Assembly: GCA_029858965.1 (NCBI GenBank)
Contig: JAOUDZ010000015.1
Span: 1 to 64,000 of the forward strand
Length of the DNA: 64,000 nucleotides
Reading direction: 5' to 3'
DNA from: Cyclobacteriaceae bacterium
GTDB lineage: Bacteria > Bacteroidota > Bacteroidia > Cytophagales > Cyclobacteriaceae
Notes under the pieces: generated by a model
The model's database searches: none
The model's input: the letters and a program-made list of their open reading frames with translations, nothing else
Told to the model about the DNA's origin: nothing
Part shown: positions 1 to 8,930 of the stretch, in pieces
Layout of the letters: every line of letters begins with the position of its first letter
How positions within the stretch are numbered: position 1 is the stretch's first letter
Translations under genes and position numbers: made by a program

Positions 1-147
1 GGTGACATTGCTGTAAACCCCGCCGTTGGCCAGGTTCACAAATCCACCGCCGTTGTCCTGCTGCCACTGGTAGGTGATGCCGGTGCCGGTAGCCGTTACA
101 CTGAAGCTTGTTCCGGTGCCTTCACACACGATAACATCCGCTGGATT
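1..147 (-). repeat. Direct repeat copy 1 of the Ig-domain coding unit
   Basis: Bases 1-127 are identical to 571-697. The match continues to about 147 with two substitutions. The offset is 570 bases, which equals two Ig-like domains of 95 codons. A related but diverged middle copy lies at about 286-416. The repeat probably runs on beyond the left edge. Confidence 0.9.
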
Positions 148-1872
148 TACGGTCACCAGCGGCAAGGTGTTCACCGTAAGGGTAGCTGCCGCACTGTTGG
201 TTGCTGCGCAGGTGCCGGTAACCACGGCACGATACTGGTAGGTGGTCATTGCAGCGGTAACCCCGGTAAGGGACAGGGTTGCGGTAGTCACACCACTGTA
301 TACTCCCCCGTTGGCCAGGTTCACAAAAGGTCCGCCCGTACTCTCCTGCCACTGGTAGGTGAGCCCGGTGCCGGTAGCCGTTACACTGAATGTGGTATTG
401 TTACCCTCGCACACAATGGCGTTGGCAGGTGGTAATGTCACAATGGGATTCTTCTGCTCGGTCAATGTTGCCGAGCTTGATGTTGCTGCCGGTGAGCAGG
501 TGCCGCTCACCACAGCACGGTAGCGGTAGCCGCCAAGTCCTAAGACGTTGCTGATGTTCAACGTGGGTGTGGTGACATTGCTGTAAACCCCGCCGTTGGC
601 CAGGTTCACAAATCCACCGCCGTTGTCCTGCTGCCACTGGTAGGTGATGCCGGTGCCGGTAGCCGTTACACTGAAGCTTGTTCCGGTGCCTTCACACGCG
701 ATAACATCCGATGGATTGGAGGTGACCAAAGGTGCCTGATCTATTGCAGTAATGGTTGCTGTATTGGTAAGGTCACCATCGCATGCTGGAGATGAAGCGT
801 TTCTGGCATATACCTTAATGATAAGTGGCGCCGCTAAAGGATTCGAAGGTATAATCAAGTCAGTGCCGGTACCCGGATAGAATCCACTTAGTGGATTACT
901 TGTTCCATCTTCCTGCAATTGATACAAAAATCCAATCTCAGCGTTCTCAACTGTGATATTTACTGAGTTGCATACAGTTGTGGTGGCTGGTGTAACGCTT
1001 AATGTGATATCTGGAACTGTATACACCGTCACGATCTTGGTATCCAGGCAAGCCGGGACGAAAGCCTTAAAGTCGTTGGTAGCATCCCATGACTCGTTAT
1101 CACGGCCTGGAATTACATACCCGACAGTTCCGTTTACATTTTCTATACCTTGTGTTGCGAAATTACCCCCGGTAAGAAATTGCGCTGTCTGTGTATGAAT
1201 TTCAATGATGTTGGTAGACTCATACAATTGCACTTGTGCAATGGCAGGATAGAGACCAAGTGTGCGAATAAGGTCAAAGTCGATTACAAAGATGCGTGAA
1301 GGAGCTGAGCCAATTGTCCAATACTTAATTGTGCCCGTCCCGGTCATGTCGTCCCAAATAGCTGCAATTATGTTGTCAGGATCAGTGGCATTGGGAATAT
1401 CAAGATTATTGGGTTCAGATACACCGCCAGTACCCAGTCCGATAAGGCCATTCGATCCTATTCTTAATTGATTATAGGTGACGCCAAAAAAATCAAAATC
1501 AAAAAAACCTTGGGCAGTACCGAGAATGCCGCTATCAGTGTCTTTTAATAAAGATAACGTAGTCTCTGATCCGGGAGGGGCAATTCGATTAAAAGTACCA
1601 GAAGTGACAATATTATATGTACTCGCATTATCATTGGCATAAATCGTGTGTGTCCCGGGTCCGGCTACAGCTGGATCAAATATTCCACCGGCAACTCCGT
1701 TACCAATAAAATTAGTTGCGGGGCCTGCACTGAGCACGACAGGGGCATCGTTCACACAATACGATGGATCGAGGTTGGTTATACTACACTGTGCGAAGGA
1801 GAAATGGGTCGACAGGGCCATGAAAGCCAATAGCGACAAAACAACCCATCGTATTCTGTAAAGTCTTAGCAT
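1..1872 (-). CDS. Giant secreted Ig-like repeat surface protein, 3' part beyond window
   Basis: An open frame begins at the ATG at 1872-1870 and stays open for 624 codons to the left edge, so the C-terminus is missing. Residues 1 to about 28 are a signal peptide ending FSFAQC. Residues about 100-260 hold a nidogen-like beta-sandwich pattern (FDFDFFGVTYN, then IAAIWDDM and FVIDFD). After a linker come at least three near-identical Ig-like domains of about 95 residues, each with VCEG, FSVTATGTG, TYQWQ, VNLANGGVYS and YRAVV. Proteins like this in Bacteroidota are usually T9SS cargo exposed on the cell surface as adhesins or matrix proteins, and they normally end in a C-terminal sorting domain; here that would lie outside the window. 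The gene follows a lipoprotein gene by 80 bases on the same strand and may be co-transcribed with the STAND operon. The exact ligand and total length are unknown. Confidence 0.85.
   Translation of the reverse strand, partial: MLRLYRIRWVVLSLLAFMALSTHFSFAQCSITNLDPSYCVNDAPVVLSAGPATNFIGNGVAGGIFDPAVAGPGTHTIYANDNASTYNIVTSGTFNRIAPPGSETTLSLLKDTDSGILGTAQGFFDFDFFGVTYNQLRIGSNGLIGLGTGGVSEPNNLDIPNATDPDNIIAAIWDDMTGTGTIKYWTIGSAPSRIFVIDFDLIRTLGLYPAIAQVQLYESTNIIEIHTQTAQFLTGGNFATQGIENVNGTVGYVIPGRDNESWDATNDFKAFVPACLDTKIVTVYTVPDITLSVTPATTTVCNSVNITVENAEIGFLYQLQEDGTSNPLSGFYPGTGTDLIIPSNPLAAPLIIKVYARNASSPACDGDLTNTATITAIDQAPLVTSNPSDVIACEGTGTSFSVTATGTGITYQWQQDNGGGFVNLANGGVYSNVTTPTLNISNVLGLGGYRYRAVVSGTCSPAATSSSATLTEQKNPIVTLPPANAIVCEGNNTTFSVTATGTGLTYQWQESTGGPFVNLANGGVYSGVTTATLSLTGVTAAMTTYQYRAVVTGTCAATNSAAATLTVNTLPLVTVNPADVIVCEGTGTSFSVTATGTGITYQWQQDNGGGFVNLANGGVYSNVT
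571..717 (-). repeat. Direct repeat copy 2 of the Ig-domain coding unit
   Basis: Partner of the repeat at 1-147, identical over its first 127 bases. Identity at third codon positions as well as at the protein level points to recent duplication or gene conversion inside the surface-protein gene rather than to protein-level selection only. Confidence 0.9.
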
Positions 1873-1952
1873 TCAGTGCAGCAATAAACTACCAACAATA
1901 AACTTAATTTTTATTTCCCTCTAAAAGTAACCTCAAAATTGATCCTTTCTCA

Positions 1953-3194
1953 TCATTTTGAAAACTTACCATCCGGACTTATCATTATGAGAGCCATTTT
2001 CTTTTGTGTTTCAAGTTCTATGGTTCCAAATAAAGAGACACGCCTGTCGGGAAGCACGCTAACGGCGCCTGCCATGTCATCTCCTTCCAAAGATCCGAAA
2101 CTCGTTGAGCTCAGTACTGCGCCATCGCTTGCCATTTTGAGCAAAACAATATCACGGTTATTATTCTCACGGATTTCATTGGCCAGGATGTAGAAATCAT
2201 CAAGTTCGCCAATGGCGGCAGATACTCCCTCAAGTCTCCTGTTTAGTTTTAGGGGAATGTCCAGCCTCTTGATGCTAAGGGTATTGTCATACTGTGTAAT
2301 GTAAATATCGCTGGTATTTGCACCATAGGTTGTACCGATCATGAGATAGCCATCCTGCAATATGCCGTGTGTTTCTATCGCGGCACTGGTAATTTGTATT
2401 TCATTATCAATCCCAGAAACCTTGCGTATTCCGGTGGGCGTACCGAATAAGTCAATCCCAATGACTTCAAAAGATCGTTTGTAAGGCCCATCATCAGGTC
2501 TGTCTGAATCACCAAAAAGCAAGTATTGTATACTACCACCCAGTGTGGTCTCAAAAATCTTAACAGCTGCACCTACATGTTCCCCACCGCCAAGATCAAT
2601 GAATGACAACTGTGGATTCGTCAAAGCTTCATCAATCCTGATAAAAGTGATATCAGCCTCATCCGGTGGTGTAGCAGGCAACGTAGGATTTCTGCTCTTG
2701 TTTGGTTCGGCATACCCGGCGATCAGGAAACTGTTATCTTCAATCTGTGTAACCGATTTTGCTACTTGTTTTTCCCCCATTTCGATTCTTGTACTATCGA
2801 TTCCTTTTCCCAGCTGGTTAATTCTGAATATGCGGATTCTGGAATCTGGTTCATCGCCAATATTTGATATGACAATCAAATTACCCTGCTTGTCAAGTTC
2901 CACATCCACGGCAGTTTCACCTAATTCGCCGAGCTGTCTTTGCCATAAGACATTCCCTAGTGGATCAACTTTAACCATGAAGGGCTGCGTAACCGGATTG
3001 GTTTGTGAAGACGTATTGCCCAGTAGTATCATAGAGCCATCGGTATTAACCAGCAAATCTACGCCCTGCTGGTTTCCGTCTTCGCCATAGTATTTGATAA
3101 AATAATTCTGAAAAACAGGATCGACGTTGCTGGCCGTATCACAAGACAGCGCGAGCAACATTATAGTAACACAGATGAGGCTAATTCTTCGCAT
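1953..3194 (-). CDS. Lipoprotein with beta-propeller-like repeats
   Basis: 413 residues starting at ATG 3194. The N-terminus is a lipoprotein signal with lipobox LALSC and Cys18, so the protein is probably anchored in the outer membrane or inner-membrane outer leaflet. The rest shows repeated blade-like stretches such as KVDPLGNVLWQRQLG and ELDKQGNLIVISN, separated by 45-60 residues and ending in a last blade SPDGKFSK. This resembles the SBBP/PQQ-type repeats that fold as beta-propellers. The start lies 14 bases inside the preceding barrel gene, so the two are almost certainly translated from one mRNA. No catalytic motif is visible. The most likely role is as an accessory surface or periplasmic subunit of the STAND/barrel operon, but this rests on context only. 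Confidence 0.75.
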   Translation of the reverse strand: MRRISLICVTIMLLALSCDTASNVDPVFQNYFIKYYGEDGNQQGVDLLVNTDGSMILLGNTSSQTNPVTQPFMVKVDPLGNVLWQRQLGELGETAVDVELDKQGNLIVISNIGDEPDSRIRIFRINQLGKGIDSTRIEMGEKQVAKSVTQIEDNSFLIAGYAEPNKSRNPTLPATPPDEADITFIRIDEALTNPQLSFIDLGGGEHVGAAVKIFETTLGGSIQYLLFGDSDRPDDGPYKRSFEVIGIDLFGTPTGIRKVSGIDNEIQITSAAIETHGILQDGYLMIGTTYGANTSDIYITQYDNTLSIKRLDIPLKLNRRLEGVSAAIGELDDFYILANEIRENNNRDIVLLKMASDGAVLSSTSFGSLEGDDMAGAVSVLPDRRVSLFGTIELETQKKMALIMISPDGKFSK

Positions 3195-4305
3195 TATCTT
3201 CCTTTTGGATTTTACGAAGTACCGACTTAGTCCTTGCTTTTTTCAGTTTTCTTGGTTTGTACAACGGGTGAATGTATCCTATAGAAAGTGCGAGGTTGTC
3301 CATCCTGAAGTCATCGTCTACATACGGGTATGGTAATCCCTCGGTTGTGCTGTTGAATCGACTATTCGCGTTTACTACGTTCTTCATTCCGAATGAATAG
3401 CGCAGGTCCAGGTAGAAGTAATCGAGCTTATTTTTATACTTAACGCCACCACCAAGAAAAAATGCAGCATTAAGCCTTTCCCGACTTTTCAAAATATCCA
3501 CATTAGAAATGGATTTCGGAAACTCTGGGGGTTCGGCATTATCAGAAGTCTTAGCTTCCCGGTTCTTTAAATCTACATTAGCATTATCGCCCAGCAAATA
3601 GTTAAATGAAATTCCCACATATCCGTAACGTCTGAACTTACCTATGCTTTGAGAATATTTTACAGAGACAGGAAGGTTTGCCCAGGTTTGACGGTCAATA
3701 AATTCAACGATGTCTTTATCTAATCCAAACAAGTCTGTTGTGTTGTGTTTAAAACCTGTCCTTGAAACAGCCACTCCTGCGGATGCTGAGATAAAATCAT
3801 TATAGTGGAAGTCCATCCCCACCCCTACCTGCCAACCCACCCTGATCGCGTAGCGCTCCCGGGTATATGATTCGCCGCCAATCCGAACATCATGGATTAT
3901 CCTGACCGGTGAAATGCTAGGTCCGGCGTACCCATGAAGAGAAAATATTGGCGATGAAGTAAATTTTCCGCTCAGGTATACCAAATCAATGGGATCAAGT
4001 TTTGGATCAGTCAGAAATTCCGGGTTGGCACGCAATACACTCAAATAACTTTGTTCCGCACCCAATGGGTCTTCTAGCAGAAGATACGTCTCTGCCAGCA
4101 ATAAGTACGCGCGCTGGCGCCATTCCCGTTTTTGATTTTTATCCAGGCAATCTTTAAGCATTGCCGAAATGCCGTACAAATGTCCCGCGTTAAATTCTTC
4201 GGTAGCCTGAATAAGCACTAGTTCGCATTCATCCTGCGCCAGGCTTTGTTTTCCAAGGCACACGACCAAAAGCAGAATGGCGATAATTTTCTTCCACAAA
4301 CACAT
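3181..4305 (-). CDS. Outer-membrane beta-barrel protein with N-terminal TPR-like region
   Basis: 374 residues. Residues 1-23 are a signal peptide ending KQSLAQ. Residues about 25-100 are helical and TPR-like (EEFNAGHLYGISAMLKDCL, then RAYLLLAETYLLLEDPLGAEQSY and LRANPEFLTD). From about 115 to about 350 the pattern alternates as in PorT-like outer-membrane barrels, with aromatic strand ends such as FFLGGGVKYK and YFYLDLRYSFGMK. The last 20 residues are Lys-rich. The start ATG shares one base with the stop of the STAND gene (TGATG), so translation is coupled. A barrel with a TPR segment could join a periplasmic partner to the outer membrane. It is not a PorP/SprF-type protein by any motif I can see. 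The function is unknown. Confidence 0.75.
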   Translation of the reverse strand: MCLWKKIIAILLLVVCLGKQSLAQDECELVLIQATEEFNAGHLYGISAMLKDCLDKNQKREWRQRAYLLLAETYLLLEDPLGAEQSYLSVLRANPEFLTDPKLDPIDLVYLSGKFTSSPIFSLHGYAGPSISPVRIIHDVRIGGESYTRERYAIRVGWQVGVGMDFHYNDFISASAGVAVSRTGFKHNTTDLFGLDKDIVEFIDRQTWANLPVSVKYSQSIGKFRRYGYVGISFNYLLGDNANVDLKNREAKTSDNAEPPEFPKSISNVDILKSRERLNAAFFLGGGVKYKNKLDYFYLDLRYSFGMKNVVNANSRFNSTTEGLPYPYVDDDFRMDNLALSIGYIHPLYKPRKLKKARTKSVLRKIQKEDNAKN

Positions 4306-7300
4306 CAGAAATCCTTAATTAATAATCGAACGCAGGTATATTCATAAGGAATTTCGCTGACATCACCTACATATTTTTTCCATTCATCCTGGGTCATATT
4401 TCGTGTTAGCCTGGGGCAAATCTGTTCTGCCAGCAGTGATGGATCTGTTGGCCATACACGGATTTCGGATTCGCTACACGCCGCAATAAGATAGTCAGAG
4501 CCTTTTGCGAATTCGATGTCCCAGATAAAGCCGGTATTGTTGCCCATGACCACGGGAAGATCCTCAGGATTATCCAATACATACAGCTGAAGCCGCTTAT
4601 CCAGTCCTGCGCTGGCCAGCAATTTCCCATCAGGGCTGAATTCAACATCATTTACGCCTGCCTTGTGTCCGCTAAATTGTCTGGTTTCTTTGGTCTTAAA
4701 GTCATACAACTTCACCAGTCCTCTTTTATTGACGATATCATCAACACCATAGGCTAGTAATTTTCCATTCGGACCAAATTTTACAGACAAGATCCGATTT
4801 GGATTTTCATTGGCGATAACAGAAGTCGATTTGTCTTGCAGGTTTAGCAAGATCACCTGACCGGCCCATGAAGCACCGGCTAACAACTTACCATCAGGGC
4901 TGATGCTAATGGCCTTGAGTTCATACGGTAATTCCGCCAATATTTTCGATTCACCGGTTTGCGGATTTATAAGTGAAACTGTATTGCCGACGCTGGAGAC
5001 AATAAAGCCGGAATCATCGGGCAGGAACTCGATATAATTGGTACCTCCCGGCAACCCCGACACAACTTTTGGTCTGGCTCCGTTTTTCAAATCATAAATC
5101 TGAACAAAGGAAGAATCACTTCCATTTACAATGAAATTTTCATTGTGGCTTAAGGCAATAGCTTTGGAAGGATAAGGATTTATAAAATCAGTTGCTGCGT
5201 TACTAAGTTTGTTGTAGTCACCCTGATAGATTCGTCCATCCGCTCCGGCAACGTAGAATCCGTTATTCTTATCGGACACGGCAAGGGACCTCATATGCAC
5301 TCTGGGAGGTCCCTGGACTTTCATTGCATTGTAGGTTAATCCATTGAGTTGTGTTAGTGCATTGTACAGACCCGTGTAGATAAAGGGCTCATATTTTTTA
5401 CCCTCGAACCTGCGATGGAAGATGAATCCCTGCATTGCCATTAATCCCGCCAGGTCTTTGTCATCTTCCTCTGCGGCAGCCTTCGAAGCAAGCTCTTGTG
5501 CTTTAGTGAGCATAAAGAGACGGTTTGCCTCTTTGTATGCTTTCTCTGCCCGCACAAACTCAGACTGGGCTTTGTTTCTTTCAACACGCGCCGAATCCCG
5601 TTGAATATTGGCCTCAACCATGTTTCTTTCGGCATCCCTCCTGGCAATTCTGGCCTGGTATAACGCGGCCTCGAGTTGTTTGGTGGTTCGGTTGATCTCA
5701 TCGTAAGCGCTCTTGAGTTCAACGTTTTGTTCTCGAACAATTCGCTCCTGGGCTTCAGCTCTCAGCTGATTCTCTTTTGCAATTTGTGACTGTTCTTCGG
5801 CATAAATTCTGCTCTCGTCGGCGCGAATTCTATCGGCATCAGCCTGCAGCTTCTGAAGATAAGCAAAGACGAAGAAAATAATGGCAATGATAAAGGCTAT
5901 ACCCAGGATGATCGCCGTAGTCCGCGTCCGTTGCAGGACGCGTTTCTGCATCATCTCCTGGTTTTTTAACTCAGCTTCATAGGTAATCCGGCTTGTATCC
6001 AGAAAAACCACAGCACGTTCAAAAGCTTCATCATAACGCTGGCCCCACTCACGGGTTGGGTTTTGCTTTCGCTGCCAGTTCAGCGCCAGTTGAAGATCAG
6101 GTGGTCTCCATAAACCTGTTTTGCCAATCTGATACATCGCGGAAGCTTCGGAAAGCCTCTTGTACATTGTGGCAGATTCAAATTCTTCTTCTACCCAGGT
6201 TTCTAACCTGCTCCATATGCGCATCAAGCTCTCGTGCGAGAGTTCGATCATAGAATCTTCATTCAATGCAATATTTGCAGCAGGCGTAAGAAAAGAACGG
6301 CCCGGGCGCCTAAAGTGATCGACAACAAAAATAACTTCCTCTTCACTTGCTTCTGCCAGTCCTGCTACCAAACCCAGACGGCAAGCTCTTCGCATCCCAC
6401 GGTCGTCGCGATTTTTTTCGGTAATATTCTTAAAAAGAACTTCTGCGATTTGTTTATTCCTTGACGAAAGTTCATCGTAGGCTTCATTGGCATGCTGGGC
6501 AAGTGCTTGTTCTACTTTTCCGACTGCACTGTAATGTCTCAGATCTATCGGTTCGCCGGGTTCATGGTTGGCAACCCAATAGTCCCATGTGCGCATCAAA
6601 GCGTGCTGCAAAATGGGCAACTGGTCATGGTAATTGCCAATCTCATTGAGTAATCGCTTTACAAGACGTGGGGATATTTGCCCACCAGCAACGCTGATTG
6701 GGCCTTCAATTACTGACCTTTTCTGCTCCCGTGTTAGTTGTGGAATTAAATAATTGCTGTCGTTGATTTTTTGTGTGAGTCCGGAAAAAACAGAGCATTC
6801 CCCGATAAAATCAGAACGCATCGTCAAGGCAGCATAGGTAGGCACATCGGTCTGGTTAACAGCTGTAAGCACCAGGTTAACAAAGAGCCGTGCGTCATTT
6901 AATGCTTCATCGTTTCCCACCTGATCGCGGTACCTAAACACCTCTTCAAACTGGTCGATTAAAAAGAAAGTATTCTCTCCATCACTGCGATGTAAAAACC
7001 GGGAAACTTCAATCAGCCCATCTGAGCCACTCCGGAGAATAGAATTAATGATGGCCTTATAGATTGTAGCATCGTGCGTTTCAATCCGATTTGTCTGGAG
7101 CATGAATTCCGTTATCGAATCCGTAAGACTGGCTATCGGTGATGAGCCTGGCCGCGTAGTAATAATATTCCATTGAGAGCTCGTCCCTGCTGTAATAAAT
7201 CCAGCATATAAAACCGGAATGAGTCCACAATACATCAATGAGGACTTTCCGCTTCCGGAGTAGCCCATTACTGTTACGAAACGATTCTTCGAAATCTTAA

Positions 7301-7484
7301 CAAGGAGATCATCAATCTGACTTTCACGTCCAAAAAATAGATGACTATCAGATATCGAAAAAGGCCTTAATCCGGGAAAAGGATTCTGCCCTCCTGGCTG
7401 AACGTCAATGGAGACGTTGCTGGAGTATTGATCAGGCACATCGCTATGTACAGGCTTATTCAGCATTGACATATACTTGGACAC
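4305..7484 (-). CDS. Membrane-anchored STAND NTPase (nSTAND1) with coiled coil and WD40 repeats
   Basis: 1059 residues. Residues 35-52 carry the nSTAND1 entry motif NPFPGLRPF...FFGRE. The Walker A is GYSGSGKSS (74-82), the Walker B FFLIDQFEE (173-181), and the conserved IELSHESLMRIW lies at 413-424. One membrane helix spans about 523-543, preceded by basic residues (QKRVLQRTRTTA), so the NTPase should be cytoplasmic. A charged coiled coil follows at about 545-675, then WD40-like blades at about 710-1045 (for example VEFSPDGKLLASAGLD), which should face the periplasm. The STAND class comprises ATP-driven signalling switches that often assemble on ligand binding. It heads an operon with a barrel protein and a lipoprotein. 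The first codon is GTG at 7484; ATG codons at 7472 and 7466 are equally possible starts. Domain assignment is strong, biological role unknown. Confidence 0.85.
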   Translation of the reverse strand: MSKYMSMLNKPVHSDVPDQYSSNVSIDVQPGGQNPFPGLRPFSISDSHLFFGRESQIDDLLVKISKNRFVTVMGYSGSGKSSLMYCGLIPVLYAGFITAGTSSQWNIITTRPGSSPIASLTDSITEFMLQTNRIETHDATIYKAIINSILRSGSDGLIEVSRFLHRSDGENTFFLIDQFEEVFRYRDQVGNDEALNDARLFVNLVLTAVNQTDVPTYAALTMRSDFIGECSVFSGLTQKINDSNYLIPQLTREQKRSVIEGPISVAGGQISPRLVKRLLNEIGNYHDQLPILQHALMRTWDYWVANHEPGEPIDLRHYSAVGKVEQALAQHANEAYDELSSRNKQIAEVLFKNITEKNRDDRGMRRACRLGLVAGLAEASEEEVIFVVDHFRRPGRSFLTPAANIALNEDSMIELSHESLMRIWSRLETWVEEEFESATMYKRLSEASAMYQIGKTGLWRPPDLQLALNWQRKQNPTREWGQRYDEAFERAVVFLDTSRITYEAELKNQEMMQKRVLQRTRTTAIILGIAFIIAIIFFVFAYLQKLQADADRIRADESRIYAEEQSQIAKENQLRAEAQERIVREQNVELKSAYDEINRTTKQLEAALYQARIARRDAERNMVEANIQRDSARVERNKAQSEFVRAEKAYKEANRLFMLTKAQELASKAAAEEDDKDLAGLMAMQGFIFHRRFEGKKYEPFIYTGLYNALTQLNGLTYNAMKVQGPPRVHMRSLAVSDKNNGFYVAGADGRIYQGDYNKLSNAATDFINPYPSKAIALSHNENFIVNGSDSSFVQIYDLKNGARPKVVSGLPGGTNYIEFLPDDSGFIVSSVGNTVSLINPQTGESKILAELPYELKAISISPDGKLLAGASWAGQVILLNLQDKSTSVIANENPNRILSVKFGPNGKLLAYGVDDIVNKRGLVKLYDFKTKETRQFSGHKAGVNDVEFSPDGKLLASAGLDKRLQLYVLDNPEDLPVVMGNNTGFIWDIEFAKGSDYLIAACSESEIRVWPTDPSLLAEQICPRLTRNMTQDEWKKYVGDVSEIPYEYTCVRLLIKDF

Positions 7485-7606
7485 TGAAATTTAAAGAATT
7501 GACGCTGAAAGGCTACACTGTGCACCACGTATTGCGTTAAAAAAATAGGTACTTTCTTAAGTTTAAAAAATGTCAAGTGCCAATTTAGCCTAAAATTCAA
7601 TAAAAC

Positions 7607-7628
7607 AAAAGGGGCACGTGGCCCCTTT
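7607..7628 (-). terminator. Rho-independent terminator of the rplT operon
   Basis: Arms AAAGGGGC (7608-7615) and GCCCCTTT (7621-7628) form an 8-base-pair stem with a five-base loop. On the minus strand the hairpin is followed by a T-rich run (TTTTGTTTTATT). It lies 25 bases past the rplT stop. Confidence 0.75.
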
Positions 7629-7652
7629 ATCTACAAAAGACTGTAATGTTTC

Positions 7653-7997
7653 CTATTTTACCTTGTTCACCAGGGCCTCAAAAGCAGATGGATGATTCAT
7701 GGCCAGGTCAGCCAGTACTTTTCTATTGAGATCAATATTGGCCTTATGCAATTTACCCATAAGCCCTGAGTAAGAAAGTCCGTGCAGGCGAGCGCCTGCA
7801 TTTATGCGTGTAATCCACACACCCCTGAATTCTCTTTTCTTTTGTTTCCGATCCCGATAGGCATACACTAAACCTTTCTCAACGGCATTCTTTGCAACCG
7901 TCCATACATTTTTCTTACGACCAAAGAAACCTTTGGCCAGCTTCAGGATACGTTTACGTTTCGCTCTTGAAGCTACACTGTTTACTGATCTTGGCAT
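7653..7997 (-). CDS. rplT: 50S ribosomal protein L20
   Basis: 114 residues, the usual family length. The N-terminal pattern [19 protein letters not shown] and the internal [21 protein letters not shown] and [11 protein letters not shown]-like stretch (here [17 protein letters not shown]) are diagnostic. L20 binds 23S rRNA early in large-subunit assembly. It is the last gene of the thrS-infC-rpmI-rplT operon, 81 bases after rpmI, and is followed by a hairpin terminator. In several bacteria L20 also represses its own operon through the infC-rpmI leader; I see no clear operator here. Confidence 0.98.
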   Translation of the reverse strand: MPRSVNSVASRAKRKRILKLAKGFFGRKKNVWTVAKNAVEKGLVYAYRDRKQKKREFRGVWITRINAGARLHGLSYSGLMGKLHKANIDLNRKVLADLAMNHPSAFEALVNKVK

Positions 7998-8078
7998 TTT
8001 TTTTCATTTTTTGGCTGATGGCGTTTCTGAATTGGTCAGAAAACTTAGTGGCCAGCAACCGGGTTAAACATTGAACCA

Positions 8079-8273
8079 CTAAAGAATAAGCATAGCTTTT
8101 ACGTTATTCATATCTGACTTTGACACCAAAGCTTTGTGGCCGAGTCTCCGCTTCTGCTTGGTTTCCTTCTTGGTCAGGATATGATTCTTAAAAGCACACT
8201 TACGCTTAATTTTACCAGTGCCGGTCACTTTAAAGCGCTTTTTGGCTCCTGATTTTGTTTTTAATTTAGGCAT
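8079..8273 (-). CDS. rpmI: 50S ribosomal protein L35
   Basis: 64 residues, a standard length. The motif [15 protein letters not shown] at the start and the basic [15 protein letters not shown] region are characteristic of L35. It lies 16 bases after infC and 81 bases before rplT in the conserved order. It binds 23S rRNA in the large ribosomal subunit. Confidence 0.98.
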   Translation of the reverse strand: MPKLKTKSGAKKRFKVTGTGKIKRKCAFKNHILTKKETKQKRRLGHKALVSKSDMNNVKAMLIL

Positions 8274-8289
8274 CTTATAAAAATTAGAC

Positions 8290-8865
8290 TTACTTTTTTG
8301 ATGGTTTGGCCATGACTATCATGCTCATTCTCTTTCCCTCTAGCTTGGGTAACTGCTCCACTTTTCCCACCTCTTCTAATCCCTGAGCAAATTTTAGCAG
8401 CAGAATTTCCCCCCGCTCTTTGTAAACTATTGATCGCCCTGGAAAAAAGACAGTAGCCTTTACTTTAGCACCCTCTTTCAAAAAGTTCTCAGCATGCTTT
8501 AATTTGAAATTGAAATCATGCTCATCGGTGTTTGGCCCAAAGCGAATTTCCTTCAAGACTACTTTCAGGGCCTTTGCCTTAATCTCTTTTTGCTTCTTCT
8601 TCTGCTCGTATTTAAATTTCGAATAATCGACAATTTTACATACAGGAGGTTCCGCATTTGGTGATATCTCCACCAGGTCTAACCCTTGATCCTGCGCCAA
8701 CTTGATGGCCTGCAAAATAGGATAAACATCCACCTTAATGTCTTCACCAACCACCCTGACCTTTGGGGCCGTGATTCTTTCATTCACACGATAAGGTTCT
8801 TCCGGACGATGCGGGCCTCTTCTGAAAGGCTTGTTAAAACTGGGTTTTTTATTAAAGATTGCGAT
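8290..8865 (-). CDS. infC: Translation initiation factor IF-3, with likely AUC start codon
   Basis: IF-3 binds the 30S subunit, prevents premature 50S joining and checks the start codon and initiator tRNA. The IF3-N domain ([20 protein letters not shown]) and IF3-C domain ([28 protein letters not shown]) are clear. The only canonical start in frame is GTG at 8787, which would give 165 residues and cut off part of the conserved EPYRVNE motif. The frame stays open to a TAG at 8886-8884 and encodes [18 protein letters not shown] upstream, typical of the basic N-terminal tail in this phylum. No ATG, GTG or TTG occurs there, so I place the start at ATC 8865 (191 residues); ATC at 8859 is the alternative. 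Non-AUG starts in infC are known from E. coli (AUU), where they allow IF-3 to limit its own synthesis. Confidence 0.9.
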   Translation of the reverse strand: MAIFNKKPSFNKPFRRGPHRPEEPYRVNERITAPKVRVVGEDIKVDVYPILQAIKLAQDQGLDLVEISPNAEPPVCKIVDYSKFKYEQKKKQKEIKAKALKVVLKEIRFGPNTDEHDFNFKLKHAENFLKEGAKVKATVFFPGRSIVYKERGEILLLKFAQGLEEVGKVEQLPKLEGKRMSMIVMAKPSKK

Positions 8866-8930
8866 ACGTTTATTTTTTAGGTTCTAAAAACAGGGTGCAA
8901 AGATCGTTATATTTTCATTTATTCAAAATA

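Noticed and set aside
953-1471. Plus-strand frames opposite the Ig-repeat gene
   Set aside because: They lie within the uninterrupted 624-codon minus-strand frame that has a signal peptide and recognised domains.
2545-3090. Plus-strand frame of 181 codons opposite the lipoprotein gene
   Set aside because: It lies wholly inside the lipoprotein gene, has no domain, and reflects the Ser/Leu-rich complement of the real frame.
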